A stretch of 64,000 nt of DNA from Vibrio gangliei (GCF_026001925.1 NZ_AP021869.1:1054001-1118000), one strand, 5' to 3'; counted from the first letter of the stretch, positions 8,010-16,886 are shown. Notes: a model not told the origin generated them from the sequence alone. Translations and numbers: made by a program.

Positions 8010-10091
8010 CTAGTATTCAATTTTACGGGAAAACGGCGGCAGCGAGTCGAGTAAGGATTTTCCATAGCGTTTTGTCACTAGCCTGCGGTCGAGAATCACG
8101 ACTCTACCAGAATCTTGCTCTTTACGCAGTAAACGGCCAACCGATTGAATTAATTTCTTACTCGCTTCGGGTACGGAAATTTGTAAAAACGGATTTCCGC
8201 CTTTTTGCTCAATGTATTCCGAATGCGCTTCTTCAACGGGGGATGTTGGTACTCCGAAAGGTATTTTGGTAATAATTAAGTTTTCTAATAGTTTGCCTGG
8301 TAAGTCTAATCCTTCTGAGAAACTGCCCGTACCAAATATCACACTTGTTTGCCCAAATTGACAATAGGCACGATGTTTATTCAATATTTCACCACGCGAT
8401 CGCTTACCTTGAATCTGTAAGTTCCATTTTTCTTTTTCAGCTAAGGTGGCGAGTTTTTCTGCTACCTGATTCATTTGCCAGTAAGAAGAAAATAACACCA
8501 AGTTCGCTTTATTAGGCTCAATATACTCAGGCAAAAGGGTTGCTAGATATTGAGTAAAGTCTGGATGTTGTGGTTCATATTTCAGTTTTGGAATCAATAA
8601 CTCTGCATTTTCAGCATAATTAAACGGAGAAGACAGTGCTAAAAATTGCGTGGCGTCTTCCTGTTTTTGGCTGATTCCCGCTTGAATGGCAAAGTATTGG
8701 AATGAATTTAATGCTCGCATAGTCGCTGAAACTAAAACGGCACCTGAACAACGGCTCCATAGTTGGCGATCTAATTGCCAGCCCACTTCTAATGGTGAAA
8801 CACTGATAATGTAGTCATCTTCTCGCTCAGGGCTAATTTCAAACCAACGAGCTAGCGGGGCACCTTTATCGTGGTTTGGTTCAGCCATTAAGTGCCAAAC
8901 TTTGGATAAGTTCTCTAGGCGCTGCAAATAAAATCCCGCTTCAGTAAGGGCCGGCTCAGCAAGACGAGAAGATATTTCACCATCTTTGACACGCTCTGAA
9001 ATTAAGTCTGCGAGTTTATTCATTGCCTGGTGAGCTTTCTTACTTAATTGCTTGAGAGATTTTGATTCTTCTTCTAACCAAGCTGGTAATTCACCATGTT
9101 CAAAGCGATAAATGCGTTCTTTAAATTCGTTATTGGCTAATTGTTTGCTCAGTTGAGTGAGCGCTGGAATAAGCTGTTGAATAGAATCTTGTAATTCATT
9201 CCGAAAACGTGAGCTACGCTTTGCATCAGTCAGGTTTGCGATTTTGGTTACGGATTTATTCAAGCTTTCTAACCATCCAGATGCACCTTTTAAGCTCGCT
9301 GAAGCCGAAGCGTGCTCTCGCGCAACATGGGGTAGGTGATGGGCTTCATCAAAAATATAAATACTTTGTTCCGGCTCAGGCAAGATGACACCGCCTCCCA
9401 GATCGGCATCCGCCATAACTAAGCTGTGATTGGCAATAATGACATCGGCTTTATCTAGATCGGCACGCGCTTTTTGGAAAGGGTAGTCACGATGTGCCGG
9501 CATAGAATTATTACAACTGTGCTTATCGCTCACGATTAACTTCCAAATATCATCAGAGATGGTTTCTGGCCAAGAATCTCTATCCCCATCCCACTTCTGG
9601 TTCGCTAGGGCGTCATAAAGATCTTTCAATTGTTTGATGTCATTTTTCTTTGGTTTAGTTTCAAACATCGCTATCTGTTGTCCATCTTGTTGGCTGCCAG
9701 AAGCCAGCATGAGTTTCTCAGCACAGCAATACCGTTGACGTCCTTTCGCTAAGATGAAGGTAAAAGGTGCCTCCACTAAACGGCGATATAACGGCATATC
9801 CTTATTAATCAATTGCTCTTGTAATGCCACGGTTGCCGTCGAAATGATGATTTTCTTTTCACTAAATTGAGCAAAGGGCACGGATGCCATTAGATAAGCT
9901 AAAGACTTGCCGATTCCGGTGCCTGCTTCAGCCACGATGATACGATTTGATTTGTGGTAGGTGCCCGCTAAGGTCTTGGCAATTTCTGCAACCAAGTAAT
10001 TTTGAGCCCGCCGTGGAATAAAACCATCAAGTTGATGTGACAGATTTTGATAACTTTGCTTAATGGCTTTTTGAATATTGCTGGATAACAT
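8010..10091 (-). CDS. dinG: ATP-dependent DNA helicase DinG, with two Fe-S cysteines missing
   Basis: XPD/Rad3-like superfamily 2 helicase that acts on R-loops and damaged DNA. Walker A AEAGTGIGKS at residues 54-63; DEAH box at 248-251; motif III-like VSATMRALNSF; motif VI QSVGRLLRKEQDSG near the C-terminus. 693 aa against 716 in E. coli. E. coli DinG binds [4Fe-4S] through C120, C194, C199 and C205. Here the first two are present (C122/C123 and C193) but the stretch SCNNSMPAHRDYPF has no cysteine at the last two places, with Tyr at the fourth. A possible LexA box lies upstream. Confidence 0.93.
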   Translation of the reverse strand: MLSSNIQKAIKQSYQNLSHQLDGFIPRRAQNYLVAEIAKTLAGTYHKSNRIIVAEAGTGIGKSLAYLMASVPFAQFSEKKIIISTATVALQEQLINKDMPLYRRLVEAPFTFILAKGRQRYCCAEKLMLASGSQQDGQQIAMFETKPKKNDIKQLKDLYDALANQKWDGDRDSWPETISDDIWKLIVSDKHSCNNSMPAHRDYPFQKARADLDKADVIIANHSLVMADADLGGGVILPEPEQSIYIFDEAHHLPHVAREHASASASLKGASGWLESLNKSVTKIANLTDAKRSSRFRNELQDSIQQLIPALTQLSKQLANNEFKERIYRFEHGELPAWLEEESKSLKQLSKKAHQAMNKLADLISERVKDGEISSRLAEPALTEAGFYLQRLENLSKVWHLMAEPNHDKGAPLARWFEISPEREDDYIISVSPLEVGWQLDRQLWSRCSGAVLVSATMRALNSFQYFAIQAGISQKQEDATQFLALSSPFNYAENAELLIPKLKYEPQHPDFTQYLATLLPEYIEPNKANLVLFSSYWQMNQVAEKLATLAEKEKWNLQIQGKRSRGEILNKHRAYCQFGQTSVIFGTGSFSEGLDLPGKLLENLIITKIPFGVPTSPVEEAHSEYIEQKGGNPFLQISVPEASKKLIQSVGRLLRKEQDSGRVVILDRRLVTKRYGKSLLDSLPPFSRKIEY

Positions 10092-10114
10092 GCTGGACTC
10101 TCAAATTTGAACAA

Positions 10115-10130
10115 CTGGATATTATCACAG
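10115..10130 (-). promoter_or_regulatory. Candidate LexA (SOS) box of dinG
   Basis: CTGGATATTATCACAG has the CTG-N10-CAG core of the LexA box with one mismatch in the outer CTGT/ACAG arms. It lies 24 bp upstream of the dinG start, and dinG belongs to the SOS regulon in E. coli. Confidence 0.55.
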
Positions 10131-10718
10131 TGGTTAATCTAAGTAACCTGAATGAGGGGCAATTTATTGAGTCAAAATGTCGAGAAAATACACTGTATCC
10201 GTTTCATTTAAAGCTGCGAGCTTGATCCGTAATTTTCTAGTAAATATCGAAAAATTAATCTTTCGTTCATTTATTTGTAATGAAAAACAAGACCAAGTTC
10301 ACAAAAATAATCAGAAATATCACGAGCATGGATTGTTTGTATGATTTCCGTCCAATTTAGAGTTTTATACTGAAAACAGGGTGTTTGTTGGATTAAAAGT
10401 ATGAGGTTTTTAGTTTTTTTTAGCTTTCTTGTCTGTTGTTTTATGATGAGAACTAGTTTGCAGGCTTAGTTTTTTGGTGTTTTTAGTGTTTTTTAATAAG
10501 GTGAATTTTTCTTAAGGGTTTGATTTTGTTTGTTTTTATGTTTTTTATGTGATCGGTTTTAGGTTTTTTTATTAAATTTGACAGTTTTGGGGAACTTATT
10601 GCAATCTTTGCTTGCGAATCAGATGTACTACTTACTGGCAGGTTGCTGGTAGGTAACAAAACAATAAAGAAAGGAATCCCAAAGGGAATTTCAAATTAAT
10701 AAAAGGCAGTGGATTATT
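10131..10718. other. AT-rich intergenic region upstream of the porin gene
   Basis: About 590 bp without a credible gene. From 10400 to 10570 the plus strand is very T-rich with repeated TTTTTTATG/GTTTTTAG tracts, typical of bendable or H-NS/ToxR-bound porin promoters (inference). TTGACA at 10578-10583 and TGCAAT at 10600-10605 (spacing 16) form the best promoter, giving a 5' leader of about 105 nt. No exact ToxR double box (TNAAA-N5-TNAAA) was found. Confidence 0.5.
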
Positions 10719-11735
10719 ATGAAAAAATCGCTTTTAGCGCTTGCTGTATCAGCAGCAGCATTCACAGGTGCAGCTAACGCTGCAGAGATATACAGTAGCG
10801 ACGACGCGTCAGTTGATTTCTATGGTCAATTACGTACAGAAATGAAATTCATGGATGCTGACGATTATAACGGTGATCTTTCTACAGGTTCATCTCGCAC
10901 AGGTGTTGATGCTAAGTACAATGTAAGTGACAACTTTGCTGTGTTAGGTTTAGTTGAAGTGGGTGTTCCAGCTAACGATAGCAATGATGTAACCGTTCGC
11001 CGTCACATGGTTGGTTTTGCAACTGATTTCGGTACGATTCAATTTGGTAAAGATTGGACAGTATCGGATGATTTAGGTGGTACCGATTACTCTTACTTCT
11101 TTGGTGGTACAGGTAACCTGTACGGACAATTGAATGATGCTTTGAATGATTCTCAAATTAAATACTCATTAGATTTAGATAATTGGTGGGTAAAAGCAGC
11201 ATACGGCTTCAATGATAGCTCAAGTAATCAAGATTTCCTTGAAGGGTTTGTTGGTGCATCATTTGGTGCATTTAGTTTCTATGCTGGTGGTGGTTATAAC
11301 CGCAATCATGATTTTAATGGAATGGACCTTAGCAACACTTACTACGAAGCAACTGGTATTTTCGATGTAACAGATGCTCTTCAATTGAGTGCAACATACT
11401 ACGGTTCTCAATTAGAAAGTGATGCTAGCAATAATAAAATTGACCAAAATGCTATTTCAGTTGGTGGTTACTGGACATTCGTTGAGAAAACGTCTCTATA
11501 CGCAGGTTATGAATACGTAAACCAACAAGAAGATGATGCAGATCTAAGTGAACATGGTAACAACGCATTCGTTGGTTTAGAGTACAAATTTGCTAGCTGG
11601 GCTCGCGTATTTGCTGAAGTAGGTTATGCAGATGGTACAACTTTAGGCTTCATCAACACAGACCAAGAACTAGTTGAAGCACAGCAAGTGGACAGCGAAA
11701 CAAACTTCGGTCTTGGTGCTCGTTTCTACTGGTAA
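10719..11735 (+). CDS. General porin (Vibrio OmpU-like family)
   Basis: Outer-membrane trimeric diffusion channel. A clear signal peptide MKKSLLALAVSAAAFTGAANA is followed by an acidic mature protein with alternating beta-strand pattern, a conserved FGTIQFGKDW stretch, and a C-terminal aromatic residue (GARFYW) of the kind read by the BAM complex. 338 aa is usual for Vibrio porins. The long leader, strong promoter and dedicated terminator indicate high expression. It is less OmpU-like than the V. cholerae protein, so no symbol is given. Confidence 0.85.
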   Translation: MKKSLLALAVSAAAFTGAANAAEIYSSDDASVDFYGQLRTEMKFMDADDYNGDLSTGSSRTGVDAKYNVSDNFAVLGLVEVGVPANDSNDVTVRRHMVGFATDFGTIQFGKDWTVSDDLGGTDYSYFFGGTGNLYGQLNDALNDSQIKYSLDLDNWWVKAAYGFNDSSSNQDFLEGFVGASFGAFSFYAGGGYNRNHDFNGMDLSNTYYEATGIFDVTDALQLSATYYGSQLESDASNNKIDQNAISVGGYWTFVEKTSLYAGYEYVNQQEDDADLSEHGNNAFVGLEYKFASWARVFAEVGYADGTTLGFINTDQELVEAQQVDSETNFGLGARFYW

Positions 11736-11762
11736 TCAAGTCTAGAACTTGTGATAGTATAA

Positions 11763-11788
11763 AAGCTCGGTTTCTACCGGGCTTTTTT
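11763..11788 (+). terminator. Rho-independent terminator of porin gene
   Basis: Stem AAGCTCGGT / ACCGGGCTT (one G-T pair) with a TTCT loop, followed by a T tract. Confidence 0.9.
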
Positions 11789-11810
11789 GTTTATAAATAA
11801 AGGGATGTAT

Positions 11811-12449
11811 ATGAGTAAGAAACTATTTTCTGCAGTAGGCTGCATTGCATTATTAGTGAGTCAATTGGTACATGCTGAGGTTAAGATTCCAATTCCAGAT
11901 AGTATTAATTTGTTGGTGGTTAACTCACTAAAACCAAAAATAGAAAAGGGTGGCTTATTTGGTCAAAATACACTGGTCTTACCTGATGGTGAAAGCCAAA
12001 TCGTGTTTAAGTTTGAGCCAAGTGTGATGGAAAATGACACCTTACGCCAAGTATACAGTGACGTGATTGTGGCTAAATTTACTGCTCAAGATGATGAGTT
12101 GAAGTTTGTGTTACCTGAATATCGAGATTTGAACCAAGCACGTAATGGTATTTCGGATTTTGAATGGTCTTTAGTTGATAGTGCTGAAAATAAAGTTGAA
12201 GTTAAGCAAGAGCCTCTATCTGCTGAAGGTGTACAACTCGGCCGCAACTTTATCGAAGATGTTATGGATTATAATCTACGTGGCGGTGTTGCAGCGATTG
12301 GGGCAGCATCGGTAGCCACTAAATTTTTACCGGTAGAAGCTCAACGACAAGCCGATTCAGAAAATGTGGCTCAATTAAAAGCATGGTATATAAAGGCAAC
12401 ACCGCAAGAGAAAAAAGCCTTTCAAGTATGGTTAATTGATCAAAAGTAA
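11811..12449 (+). CDS. DUF2057 (YccT-like) periplasmic protein
   Basis: A 212-aa exported protein: signal peptide ending in LVSQLVHA, then IPDSINLLVVNSLKP, LPDGESQIVFKFEP and a C-terminal AWYIKATPQEKKAFQVWLIDQ, the layout of DUF2057 proteins such as E. coli YccT. The frame opens at 11787 but AAAGGG 7 nt before the ATG at 11811 gives a clean signal peptide. Function is unknown in this organism; E. coli YccT has been linked to curli control. It has its own terminator. Confidence 0.82.
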   Translation: MSKKLFSAVGCIALLVSQLVHAEVKIPIPDSINLLVVNSLKPKIEKGGLFGQNTLVLPDGESQIVFKFEPSVMENDTLRQVYSDVIVAKFTAQDDELKFVLPEYRDLNQARNGISDFEWSLVDSAENKVEVKQEPLSAEGVQLGRNFIEDVMDYNLRGGVAAIGAASVATKFLPVEAQRQADSENVAQLKAWYIKATPQEKKAFQVWLIDQK

Positions 12450-12470
12450 CCCTTTATATTTTGGTGAAAT

Positions 12471-12495
12471 AAGCGGCCTATGTGTCGCTTTTTTT
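12471..12495 (+). terminator. Terminator after DUF2057 gene
   Basis: Short stem AAGCG / CGCTT around a 10-nt loop followed by a run of Ts. Confidence 0.65.
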
Positions 12496-12538
12496 ATCAC
12501 TCAACTTATCATTTGGCCTAAAAACAAATTTCTGATGA

Positions 12539-12554
12539 GTGCAAACGGTTGCTA
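12539..12554. promoter_or_regulatory. Candidate PurR operator upstream of gsk
   Basis: GCAAACGGTTGC (12541-12552) differs at one base from the core of the PurR consensus ACGCAAACGTTTGCGT. It lies just upstream of a possible gsk promoter, so control of this purine salvage kinase by PurR is plausible. Confidence 0.5.
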
Positions 12555-12566
12555 TTGCTTGTCATA

Positions 12567-12595
12567 TTGCTGCAATGCAGATTGATGGCTACAAT
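12567..12595 (+). promoter_or_regulatory. Probable gsk promoter
   Basis: TTGCTG (12567-12572), 17-bp spacer, TACAAT (12590-12595), about 33 bp before the gsk start. Confidence 0.45.
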
Positions 12596-12627
12596 TCTTT
12601 TTCCTGTCCACTATATATACAACGACT

Positions 12628-13932
12628 ATGAAATTCCCTGGCCAACGTAAATCCAAACACTACTTTCCTGTTGATGCTCGTGATCCACTTGTGAGCCAAG
12701 CTCAAGAAAGCAAACAAATGTCACTAACTCATATTATTGGTATCGATCAAACTTTAGTGGATATTGAAGCGAATGTAAGCGATGAGTTCATTGAAAAATA
12801 CCAATTAAGTAAAGGGCACTCACTGGTTATTGATGATGATAGAGCGGAAGCCTTGTACGACGAATTAAAGCAGTTTGATTTAATTACGGATGAGTTTGCT
12901 GGTGGCACCATTGGTAATACTTTGCACAATTATTCTGTATTAGCTGATGATCGTTCCACCTTATTAGGCGTAATGAGTAATAACATCAAAATCGGCAGTT
13001 ATGGCTACCGTTATTTATGTAATACCTCAAGCCGTATGGATTTAAATTATTTGCAAGGAGTCGAAGGGGCGATTGGTCGCTGTTTTGCATTAATCAGTGA
13101 GAATGGTGAGCGAACTTTTGCGATTAGTGAAGGTAAGATGAACCAGTTATTACCAAGTAGCATTCCTGAGTCTATTTTTGAAAGTGCATCTGCTTTGGTT
13201 TTGACCGCTTATTTAGTTCGTTGTAAACCTGGTGATCCGATGCCAGAAGCAACAATGAAAGCCATAGAATACGCCAAAAAATATGATGTGCCTGTTGTGC
13301 TCACACTCGGTACGAAATATGTGATTCAAGATGATCCTGAATATTGGCGTGATTTTATTGCACAACATGTTTCTGTTCTTGCAATGAATGAAGAAGAAGC
13401 TGAAGCCTTAACTGGTGAACATGATCCTTTATTAGCTTCTGACGCGGCTTTAGAGTGGGTTGATTTGGTATTGTGTACTGCAGGACCTGTTGGCTTATAT
13501 ATGGCAGGTTATACGGAAAATGAAGCGAAACGTCAGACAACTCTACCTTTATTGCCGGGCTCAATTGCAGAATTCAATCAATATGAGTTTAGTCGTCCAA
13601 CCATTCGTTCTCAGTGTAAAGAGCCTATTAAAGTTTATTCTCATATTGCACCTTATATGGGGGGCCCTGAAAAAATCAAAAATACCAACGGGGCAGGTGA
13701 TGCGGCACTGTCTGCTATTTTGCATGACATGGCGGCAAATAAATATCACAAAGAAAATATCCCTAATTCGAGTAAGCATGAACATCCGTTTTTAACTTAT
13801 TCCTCTTTTTCTCAGGTATGTAAATATGCAAACCGAGTAAGTTATGAAGTTCTGGCACAGCATTCTCCTCGTTTGTCACGTGGTTTACCTGAAAAAGAAG
13901 ACAGCTTAGAAGAAGCGTATTGGGAAAGGTAA
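12628..13932 (+). CDS. gsk: Inosine-guanosine kinase
   Basis: PfkB/ribokinase-family enzyme that phosphorylates guanosine and inosine for purine salvage. The 434 aa equals E. coli Gsk in length, and it aligns from the first residues (MKFPGQRKSKHYFPV). FAGGTIGNTLHNYSVLADD is the N-terminal signature and NTNGAGDAALSA carries the catalytic GAGD aspartate. Followed by a bidirectional terminator shared with hns. Confidence 0.96.
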   Translation: MKFPGQRKSKHYFPVDARDPLVSQAQESKQMSLTHIIGIDQTLVDIEANVSDEFIEKYQLSKGHSLVIDDDRAEALYDELKQFDLITDEFAGGTIGNTLHNYSVLADDRSTLLGVMSNNIKIGSYGYRYLCNTSSRMDLNYLQGVEGAIGRCFALISENGERTFAISEGKMNQLLPSSIPESIFESASALVLTAYLVRCKPGDPMPEATMKAIEYAKKYDVPVVLTLGTKYVIQDDPEYWRDFIAQHVSVLAMNEEEAEALTGEHDPLLASDAALEWVDLVLCTAGPVGLYMAGYTENEAKRQTTLPLLPGSIAEFNQYEFSRPTIRSQCKEPIKVYSHIAPYMGGPEKIKNTNGAGDAALSAILHDMAANKYHKENIPNSSKHEHPFLTYSSFSQVCKYANRVSYEVLAQHSPRLSRGLPEKEDSLEEAYWER

Positions 13933-13959
13933 TCATACCTCGATAGGTGAGTTAGCCTT

Positions 13960-14026
13960 ATGCTTAAGTGAATCTTGCATTAACTTAAGCATATAAAACG
14001 AAAAAGGGAGCATTACGCTCCCTTTT
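13960..14026. terminator. Bidirectional terminator between gsk and hns (two hairpins)
   Basis: First hairpin: ATGCTTAAGT (13960-13969) pairs with ACTTAAGCAT (13983-13992). Second: AAAAGGGAGC (14002-14011) pairs with GCTCCCTTTT (14017-14026) around ATTAC; its A and T flanks make it work for both convergent genes. Confidence 0.9.
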
Positions 14027-14042
14027 CACTAATCAATAAAAC

Positions 14043-14459
14043 TTATTTGATTAAGAATTCATCAATTGATTTACCTGCATCCAGCGCATCTTGGATAACA
14101 GAAGGCGTGCGGCCTTGACCTGTCCAAGTTTTACGTTCGCCATTTAGCATGTATTCATATTTTGCTGGGCGAGGAGTACGCTTTTTACGTGATTTAGATT
14201 TGGTTTCAGAGCCGCTCATTGCTGCAATTAAATCTTCCAGATCAATACCGTCTTTTGCGATCATTTGAGCATATTCTGCTAGTTTAGCTTCGCGTTCAGC
14301 TTGCTCTGCTAATTCTTTTTCTTCTGCTTCTCTTCTTTCTTCAACAACAGTAGTGAGTTTTTCTAATAGTTCTTCAACTTCTTGCAGTGTAAATTCATCA
14401 CGAGTGAATGCACGAAGGCTACGAATATTTAAAAGTGCTGATTTTTTGATTTCCGACAT
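14043..14459 (-). CDS. hns: H-NS family nucleoid protein (VicH-like)
   Basis: DNA-bridging silencer of AT-rich genes. An N-terminal oligomerisation coiled coil (residues about 1-80, rich in E, A and L), a basic linker (KSKSRKKRTPRPAK) and the C-terminal DNA-binding loop TWTGQGRTP at 111-119. 138 aa and the start MSEIKKSALLNIRSLRAF match Vibrio VicH. It is the only full H-NS protein in the window. Confidence 0.94.
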   Translation of the reverse strand: MSEIKKSALLNIRSLRAFTRDEFTLQEVEELLEKLTTVVEERREAEEKELAEQAEREAKLAEYAQMIAKDGIDLEDLIAAMSGSETKSKSRKKRTPRPAKYEYMLNGERKTWTGQGRTPSVIQDALDAGKSIDEFLIK

Positions 14460-14892
14460 ATAAAGTCCCTTGCAATAAAATGCTCAAATTGATTCACTAA
14501 TAATATGCTCATAAGTAAATTTTAGCTAATTTTATATTCGAACCGATTGTTAGTCAAAAGCATATTAAAAAAATAACTAAAATTTGGATTTAGATTCCAG
14601 TTAAGTTTGCTGTGATAATTTAAAAGATACCATCAATGTTGTTTCTAGACCGAGTGTTTAATTATTAGTTCCCTAGACTTAAAAATTTTAGGTATAAACT
14701 CTTGTTTGAACACTTTATTTTTAGATGAATTTAGTGATTAAAAATTACCAATAAATGTTGGTAGGTGAAATCTTCGAGGATGAAATTGTCGAGTTTTCTC
14801 TTGCCATTTGATTTTCGATCATTACAATGTGCCAAATCTTGCTAGAACCCTTTGTGAATGGCCTATTAAAAGGCTATTTATAAGGCGAATGT
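14460..14892. other. AT-rich upstream region of hns
   Basis: About 430 bp, strongly AT-rich, with no credible gene on either strand. It must hold the hns promoter and probably H-NS autoregulatory sites, but I cannot point to a specific box. The riboswitch of the divergent transporter gene starts at its right edge. Confidence 0.5.
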
Positions 14893-15070
14893 TTTAGTCT
14901 GATGTAGAGGCGCAATATTTATCAGTAATACGTTTTAGGGTGATGCCTTTGAGAGCGTATGAAAGGAACTATTGCCGAAGTGAGGGCCAACTGGTGCGTA
15001 TTGGTTGGTTACGGTTTATCACAGCCACTTGCTGGGGTTACATTAAATAAGTGTAACACTGCCATAGTTT
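14893..15070 (+). promoter_or_regulatory. Lysine riboswitch (L box)
   Basis: The RNA shows the conserved L-box blocks in the right order: TAGAGGCGC (14905-14913), TCAGTAAT (14922-14929), GATGCCTTTGAGAGC, GAAAGGAACTATTGCCGAAG ending at 14980, then TTGCTGGGGTTACATT and AAATAAGTGTAACACTGCCA. These parallel the B. subtilis lysC element (AGAGGTGC, GGGGAGCGTCGCCGAAG, TGCTGGCC...GTGCATTGAATAAATGTA..GGCTGTCA). It sits upstream of an NhaC-family transporter, the arrangement reported for LysW lysine transporters in gamma-proteobacteria. Confidence 0.92.
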
Positions 15071-15117
15071 GCATATCGTATATACTTTAATCGATATGTG
15101 GTTTATTTAGGCTATGG
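15061..15117 (+). promoter_or_regulatory. Riboswitch expression platform: alternative hairpin
   Basis: CCATAG (15062-15067), the 3' side of the aptamer's closing region, can instead pair with CTATGG (15112-15117), enclosing an inner stem CATATCG/CGATATG (15072-15078 with 15092-15098). This makes a two-part hairpin that would compete with the ligand-bound aptamer. Further on, AACCAA/TTGGTT followed by Ts (15227-15243) lies against the start codon. Whether control is by termination or translation is not decidable from sequence. Confidence 0.5.
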
Positions 15118-15248
15118 AGCGCTACTGTAGACACATGAAAGTATTGGCTTTCAACGTTTATCAACAAGATGTTTTATTGTTTTACGAACCATTCTTCAAC
15201 AATATCCTTTCTGCAGTAGATCTCTAACCAATTTTGGTTTTTTTGATC

Positions 15249-16832
15249 ATGAACTTAATCGATTTTACTTCTTCAGCCGCGTCGCTGTTACCGCCCGCGC
15301 TTGCCTTAACCATGGCAATTATCACGCGACGTGTTTTACTTTCGCTTGGCTTGGGCATCATCCTTGGCGCATTGTTGCTAACCGATTTTTCATTGCTTGA
15401 TACTTTAAGCTACACCAGTTCTACTGTGGTTGGCGTATTTATTAGCGATGGTGGTTTGAATTGGGACAGCATTTTTATCTTACTTTTCCTAATTCTACTC
15501 GGCATGATGACAGCGTTGCTGACGTTATCAGGCGGTACTTATGCCTTTGCTGAATGGGCTCAAAAGCGCATTAAAAGTAAACGTGGTGCTAAATTGCTGG
15601 CAGCTTGGTTAGGCGTTTTCATTTTTATTGATGATTACTTTAATAGTTTAGCCGTGGGCGCCATTTCTCGACCTGTAACAGACCGATTCCTCGTTTCTCG
15701 TTCGAAATTGGCCTACATTCTTGATTCTACCGCCGCCCCAATGTGTGTGATCATGCCGGCTTCTAGCTGGGGTGCCTACATTATGACGGTAGTCAGTGGC
15801 ATCCTTGTCTCTCATGGTATTACGGAATATACCGCGTTAGGTGCATATATGCGCTTAGTGCCAATGAACTATTATGCGATTTTTGCGCTATTAATGGTGT
15901 TTGCTGTTGTTTGGTTCGATTTGAATATTGGTCCAATGCGTCGCCATGAAATTGCCGCTAATCAAGGCAGAACTGATGATAACGATGACAACGCCGTTGA
16001 TTTAACAGAAGAGTCAGAAATCAACGAAAGTAAAGATGGCACGGTATCGAACCTTATTCTGCCAATTGTTGCGCTTATCGTTGCGACGGTATATTTCATG
16101 ATCAGCTCTGGTGCCGATGCACTGGCTGCGGATGGACAACCATTCTCTATTTTAAAAGCATTTGAGAACACTAACGTAGGCCAATCACTTTTCTATGGCG
16201 CGTTAATTGGCCTTATCTGTGCTTTAGCCACCGTCTTTAAGCAAAAAATTCCAACCAAAGACACCATGATCACGCTATGGATTGGCGCAAAATCCATGTT
16301 TGGCGCGATTTTGATCTTGGCCTTTGCTTGGACCATTGGCTCGGTTATCAAAGATATGGGAACAGGGGCTTATTTATCTACCTTAGTGGAAGGTAATATT
16401 GACGTACATTGGTTGCCAGTATTGCTATTTATTCTTTCTGGCGTGATGGCGTTCTCAACCGGTACTTCATGGGGTACGTTTGGCATTATGTTACCGATAG
16501 CAGGTGACTTAGCAGGTGCCACTGACCTTGCATTGATGTTACCAATGTTAAGTGCAGTATTAGCGGGTTCAGTATTTGGCGATCACTGTTCACCAATTTC
16601 TGATACCACGATTTTGTCTTCAACCGGTGCACGCTGTAATCATATTGATCACGTTTCAACGCAGTTACTCTATGCGCTAGCGACCGCATTAGTCGCGTGT
16701 GTGGGCTTTATCGTCCTTGGTTTAACAGACTCTTCTGCGATAGGCTTTGGCGCAGCGACTGTGACCTTTGTGGTGGTATGTGCGGTTATGTCAGCGATTT
16801 CAAAATCTAAAATGAAAAAAGCGGCAGCATAA
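15249..16832 (+). CDS. lysW: NhaC-family transporter, probable lysine permease LysW
   Basis: A membrane transporter of the NhaC superfamily with about 11-12 hydrophobic segments; the intramembrane motifs FIDDYFNSLAVGAISRP and FGDHCSPISDTTILSS are NhaC hallmarks. A frame from TTG at 15234 exists, but the ATG at 15249 is preferred; no strong ribosome site is visible for either, which fits riboswitch control. By sequence alone it would be called a Na+/H+ antiporter. The lysine riboswitch immediately upstream makes lysine uptake the likelier job (inference). 527 aa. Confidence 0.85.
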   Translation: MNLIDFTSSAASLLPPALALTMAIITRRVLLSLGLGIILGALLLTDFSLLDTLSYTSSTVVGVFISDGGLNWDSIFILLFLILLGMMTALLTLSGGTYAFAEWAQKRIKSKRGAKLLAAWLGVFIFIDDYFNSLAVGAISRPVTDRFLVSRSKLAYILDSTAAPMCVIMPASSWGAYIMTVVSGILVSHGITEYTALGAYMRLVPMNYYAIFALLMVFAVVWFDLNIGPMRRHEIAANQGRTDDNDDNAVDLTEESEINESKDGTVSNLILPIVALIVATVYFMISSGADALAADGQPFSILKAFENTNVGQSLFYGALIGLICALATVFKQKIPTKDTMITLWIGAKSMFGAILILAFAWTIGSVIKDMGTGAYLSTLVEGNIDVHWLPVLLFILSGVMAFSTGTSWGTFGIMLPIAGDLAGATDLALMLPMLSAVLAGSVFGDHCSPISDTTILSSTGARCNHIDHVSTQLLYALATALVACVGFIVLGLTDSSAIGFGAATVTFVVVCAVMSAISKSKMKKAAA

Positions 16833-16858
16833 CGTCATAAACTGAGCAATGTCGAACA

Positions 16859-16886
16859 GCCGAGTGGGAAACGACTCGGATTTTTA
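16859..16886 (+). terminator. Terminator after lysW
   Basis: Stem CCGAGT / ACTCGG around an 8-nt loop followed by ATTTTTATT. Confidence 0.8.

Noticed and set aside
10400..10570. ToxR double boxes in the porin upstream region
   Set aside because: T-rich tracts resemble ToxR sites, but no pair fits TNAAA-N5-TNAAA exactly; the closest has a 4-bp gap.
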